Positions 59,909-64,000 of a DNA stretch of 64,000 nt are shown here, in pieces (the stretch's first letter is position 1; each line of letters opens with the position of its first letter). The DNA is from Athripsodes cinereus (lineage: Eukaryota > Arthropoda > Insecta > Trichoptera > Leptoceridae), in contig OX388312.1 in the NCBI GenBank assembly GCA_947579605.1, positions 24,823,313 through 24,887,312 of the forward strand, in the 5' to 3' direction. Both the position numbers and the translations under genes were made by a program. The notes under the pieces are model-generated. The model saw only the letters and a program-made list of their open reading frames with translations. It had not been told where the DNA came from and ran no database searches.

Positions 59909-60372
59909 TAAAAAACTAAATTAATGTTTGAATACGTGGATAGAAAAAAAAGTATAAGGTTCCTTTTCTCCCTGCCTAGCCCACTAAAGATGTGATGCGA
60001 AGGGATAGATAATAATAATAATAATATGAAATAAAATAAAATAAGTGGTGTGTCTTTCTCGTTGATTGAAAATGATAAAACAGAAATAAAAAAAAAACTA
60101 TTAAAGCATATATGTACCTAGTAAATACAACCTTTAACAAGATGGAATCTAGAATGGTAATATATGAGTTGGGTAAGGACATAAATCGAAACATATTTAT
60201 GTCTCAATTTAAGATTGTGTTCGTTGTCCTGTTTCTTATGAAATGTCTAAACTTCCTTAGACTACCACTTTTGTTGCCAACTCACGTTTTCCATTTCCAT
60301 TTCATTGTATTTATATTACTTTTACGAGAATTATTTGTATTAACGCATATTTTTTCCTACTACTAATATTAT

Positions 60373-60557
60373 GAGTTCGTCGGTAGCCTGGAGGTAGAGT
60401 CTCGGCCTCGTGAACGAGGGGTCCATGGTTCGATACCAGGTGCCGGCAAACTCCCCTTTCACGACACAAGCTTTAAGTAGCTTACTGTCAAAGGTGTGTA
60501 AGGTTGTATTTGGATTTATAACTAAAACATAGATAGGTATATCTTTTTAAAAAAAAA
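60373..60557 (+). repeat. tRNA-derived SINE family T, full-length-looking
   Basis: GAGTTCGTCGGTAGCCTGGA, B box GGTTCGATACC (60427-60437), CAAACTCCCCTTTCACGACA, AAGGTTGTATTTGGATTTAT and an A-run at the end. It is very similar to the copy at 11,255. A reversed family G copy begins immediately at its poly-A end. Confidence 0.8.
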
Positions 60558-60790
60558 TGCCATCACGGCTTATCCCAAAAGTGAGGTAGCCAGTAGACCA
60601 GCTGAATGTAATAAACACGCAAGACGTCCTCTCCGTGTCAACAAAAAATAAAAACATTCAAGATTGGTGGCAAACCTCATCAAACCTAAAATGTAGTTAT
60701 TTCTTCGAACATCTGCCTCTTACAGAACACTCGAAAACCCAAGGATTAAGAGTGGGGGACCAAATCTTTTCCAGACGCTCTCTACAGAAT
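60556..60790 (-). repeat. Family G SINE-like copy, reverse, abutting a family T copy
   Basis: GCCATCACGGCTTATCCCAA, GAGGTAGCCAGTAGACCAGC, GTCCTCTCCGTGTCAAC, AAGATTGGTGGCAAACCTCA, GAACATCTGCCTCTTACAGA and GGATTAAGAGTGGGGGACCA. The junction with the family T A-run at 60,547-60,556 suggests insertion into that tail. The 76-codon frame across it is not a gene. Confidence 0.7.
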
Positions 60791-61159
60791 AATATTAAAC
60801 ACATATTTTTTATCGCCTGTACAAATCTTGTTTTTATTGTACTCTTTATTTTGAGTACTCCTTAAATTCTTCAATAATCAGAGAAGCTGTGAAAGATTTT
60901 TTTCAGCAGGAGCAGGCGTATTTTATGAAAATCTTTTTTTTTATTCACCACACAGGAATATCCAACGGAATAGCTACCCATTCGATATCCAAGCTGAACC
61001 AAAAACCGTTTTAATTAAGTAATATTTTATTTAGTAAATTATGTTATAGAGCTTTCATCAATTATTGGATAATTCATCGTAGCTTATGCCTAGAAGAAAT
61101 CAGACCAAAGACAAATGAAAAAAAAACAAAAGACTACCAAATAAAATATTAATTTGCCT
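60791..61159. other. Non-coding spacer between SINE copies
   Basis: AT-rich DNA with nothing recognised. Confidence 0.4.
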
Positions 61160-61348
61160 CCTATAATTTCCGGCAAAGATTAGGTCTCCAGTTGCACAAC
61201 ATTTACCACCTTCAATTTAGCGATAAAGTATACCTACCATCATGGTTTTTATCGTTTTTATTGACATGGAGAACACGACTTATATGTTTATTACATTCAG
61301 TTGGTCTACTACATGTCCCAATTGTGAAAGATGTCTTGATGAAAATTT
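61160..61348 (+). repeat. Family G SINE-like copy, sense
   Basis: TTCCGGCAAAGATTAGGTCT, CCAGTTGCACAAC, TTCAATTTAGCGATAAAGTA, CATGGAGAACACGACTTATA, GTTTATTACATTCAGTTGGT and AAGATGTCTTGATGAAAATT. Diverged, but the order is that of the family. Confidence 0.55.
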
Positions 61349-62874
61349 TCAACATCATTGGGAATATTATACTTAAATAGACTTACAGACTGTGATAATA
61401 ATAAGAATGTATGTATATTTATAAGTATCTATAGGTAGGTAAGAATCTCGTCTATCGTTACACTCCTTATGTGTAAAAGCACTAGGACTTTACTAACAAG
61501 TCTAGGACTATAACAACAAGCCTAGAACTCAGCTTTTATATTAAGACCCGTTCACAATGAGCACAAAACAATAAATATATTATTTTGTTACATCATAGTG
61601 TATTTATCCTAAAATTAAATAGCGAAGTTTGTAGCAGCCACTGACTTAATAGATTAGTAACGCAGTACATGTTTTCTGAGAAAATATGTTCCAAAAATAA
61701 TAATAACAATTTTATAATGCTGTTTCTCTCTATACCATAGAGATGTTAATTTTCTCTTTTCTGCTCATATTTAAGCATTGCACATTCTATATACCTACTT
61801 GACATAGTAATAAAATGACCATTACAATTAATTACTTAACATTTCATTGACATTCTATACTTTCACTCCAATATTTTGTGATTAGACTAAAATTATTGTT
61901 GTTATGAATTGATTCCCATTTGTGTTTTGTTCTTCGCCAATTTTTGTTCTTGGCTTGCTCCAACTGTGTTGTGAATGAAAAATTTTATTTGTACGATTTT
62001 TTGTGTATTTTTAAACATGTAAGAGGGTCACGCCGTGGATATGTACATAAGTAAGAAAATAAATCAAATTAAAAATTAATGTCCTTCAAGTCTGTAACAT
62101 AAAAAATATTATGTATGTCTATGAGCATAATAAACAAAAAATATAATAGATATCTAAGCAATGTTGTAAAAAGGTGCACTTCTAATATATATGGACCATC
62201 AATTTATTTTGTATCAACATTAACAAACTTATTTATGCATCCACAATGAGGAACTTGAGGGAAACATGAACGTTTATTTTTGAACCAACGTTCGTTTTAG
62301 ACTGGTTGATATGAAATATATTGGTCGCAAATCAATTTTTCTTTGAATAATAATATCAATGACCAGATTATTGTTTAAATAAATGCTTTAGAAAGTTACT
62401 TTACTCTTGTGAGTTAAATGTGCCTACAGTGTGAACTTGACTTATGAATTAACTTCATTGTCACTGCGGTGACAGTGTGATGGCTAAAAAAACTAGATAT
62501 TCTTGGTTAATTATCATTTTACAACTTGTCTACTTTATATAAATCATTGAAGAGCAGATACATAATACAGCCTTCCATACAAAACCATTATTATCCACTA
62601 CTACTAGGTACTACCTATTATTATTGCTATATGCGTCCAAGGAAATGAAACATCACACATCTTAGCCTTAACGTGTCAATACTGTATTGAGAAATTATTA
62701 TTCAGTGTTTCTTTCAATATTAATTCATAGGAATTTATTTGTGAGAATATTATATATTTTTATGTAAAAAATATTCAAAATGATTGAACAAAAGGTTATG
62801 TCCGTTTGTTCAATGATAATTTCACAAGCAAAGTCAGACTTTATATATATTTCTTTGAAGTAAAAGTACATATT
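61349..62874. other. Non-coding, nothing recognised
   Basis: AT-rich sequence; the minus frame 62725-62934 runs into a SINE and is not a gene. Confidence 0.5.
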
Positions 62875-63046
62875 TAAAAAAAATGTATCTAGGTTTTTGT
62901 TATAAACCCAAATACAATCTTCAACACCTTTCACAGTAAGCTAAAAGCTTGTGTCGTGAAAGGAGACTTTGCCGGCACCTGGGATCGAACCACACATCTC
63001 TTGTGCATGAGGTCGAGACTCTATCGCTAGACTACTGATGAACTCA
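62875..63046 (-). repeat. tRNA-derived SINE family T, reverse, full-length-looking
   Basis: On the reverse strand: GAGTTCATCAGTAGTCTAGC, a perfect B box GGTTCGATCCC (62981-62991), then GGTGCCGGCAAAGTCTCCTT, TCACGACACAAGC and TTGTATTTGGGTTTATAAC, ending in an A-run (62878-62884). Confidence 0.8.
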
Positions 63047-64000
63047 ATTTCATTTGCAATTTTGTCCTACAATAGATCAGACAAAAAATATTTGTCTTCT
63101 ACATATATAATTATATAAGATGACTTATCCACGAAGAAAATTATGTAGCTTTATTTTACGTACTGTGTGCCCTTTAAACGAGGAATGGTTTTTTTATATA
63201 CATATTTCGCAAAGAACTATGGAGGATTTTAAATAAAAAATATCTTAAATATAGAATTAATGATCAAAATAACAAAGGACCATCAAACTTAGCATTTGAT
63301 ACAACATAATCATCGTATTCAGAAGATTCTCTATCGTCATAATTATAAAACTATATTTTTTTGTTTATACTTTGTATTTCTTTATAATAAGATTTTTGTC
63401 ATCCAATTGTAATTTTTAAGATGAGTGTAAAGAAAAAAACTATTCAAGGCATAATTCAACACTTTAGTACTATATGATCCAAAATTGCCATTTATTCCTT
63501 AATAATCGTGTTCGTAGTTCGATCATAAAGTTTAACGACTTGCGCATGAAATATTATTTTATACTGCCTAGGCGCATTATTAAAGGAAAAGTACCTCATT
63601 ACTCATTCCCTCTCATGTTTAGGGATGCTTCATGCATAATTATTTTAATGATATGATTTTGCTTTTAAAATACCAATAACAATTATTACTAGAGATAGAA
63701 ATACAACATATTATTTGAATCAATGCCTTTTACTCGCAAAAATGAACAATGTTGATGAAAGTATATATTTATATAATATATTTATCAAACAAATTATGCT
63801 TTATTATGGATGAATGGTATATGTGTAATTTTATACAAAATAAGAGTTTTTGTTATGTTCAGAATGCAAGAAAAAAAAACAATATCTCTGGAATTCGAAA
63901 TATAAAAACCAACAAAAACCTGAGTAGAAAATAAATGCATGTGTTCGTAAATATGTAAATACCAACACGTAGGAAAAATCAGTTGGTATGCCAACTAATT
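63047..64000. other. Non-coding, nothing recognised
   Basis: AT-rich DNA to the window edge; short frames only, none recognised. Confidence 0.5.

Noticed and set aside
60373..60470. Possible functional tRNA gene at the B-box-bearing sequences
   Set aside because: A and B boxes are present but there is no cloverleaf with an acceptor stem; the head is followed by a shared non-tRNA body and A-tail in several copies, so these are SINEs.

Overview
The window looks like AT-rich, intron-poor insect nuclear DNA, most likely lepidopteran. The pointers are abundant GTAGGTA/ACCTACC micromotifs, a non-LTR retrotransposon 3' tail of a kind I associate with Lepidoptera (a GGCAATAA...CGCCTTTTGTAC block followed by an AATAAAG tail, at about 12.26 and 55.91 kb), and dense SINE and foldback (MITE-like) relics. 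Nothing here is bacterial. The species call is inference; I could run no search.

Layout. 0-19 kb is mostly non-coding. It holds a palindromic foldback element (3.54-4.44 kb), a truncated Jockey/CR1-like LINE on the minus strand (5.37-6.14 kb), a promoter-like island with paired CRE and CCAAT motifs (8.6-8.9 kb), a tRNA-derived SINE (11.26 kb) and LINE tails. At 19.8-21.9 kb, minus strand, lies the most unusual locus. It is a predicted spliced gene whose 69-nt phase-0 exon, together with its 91-nt intron, is repeated eight times in tandem between a 26-codon first exon and a 172-codon last exon. Every copy keeps its splice signals and an open frame. Next come a hairpin MITE (24.4 kb), LINE C-terminal fragments (26.0 and 28.1 kb) and a long gene-free stretch to 35.5 kb.

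39,376-48,529 is a complete, apparently very young Ty3/Gypsy retrotransposon on the minus strand. It has two 652-bp LTRs that read as identical, a primer-binding site matching the 3' end of tRNA-Lys(CUU), gag with one CCHC knuckle, and pol with protease, reverse transcriptase, RNase H and integrase all carrying intact catalytic residues. Gag and pol are in different frames. They are joined by an A AAA AAC heptamer at the right phase for -1 frameshifting, with a stem and possible pseudoknot downstream. There is no recognisable env. A triplicated 128-bp unit, each with a TGACGTCA motif, lies between pol and the 3' LTR.

48.5-64 kb is again non-coding and rich in copies of two SINE-like families. 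It also has a TTAA-flanked inverted-repeat element (55.28-56.11 kb) with a LINE tail nested inside it. Apart from the retrotransposon and the repeated-exon gene, I recognise no complete protein-coding gene. One exon-like relic at 3.3 kb may be a remnant of a family-2 glycoside hydrolase.
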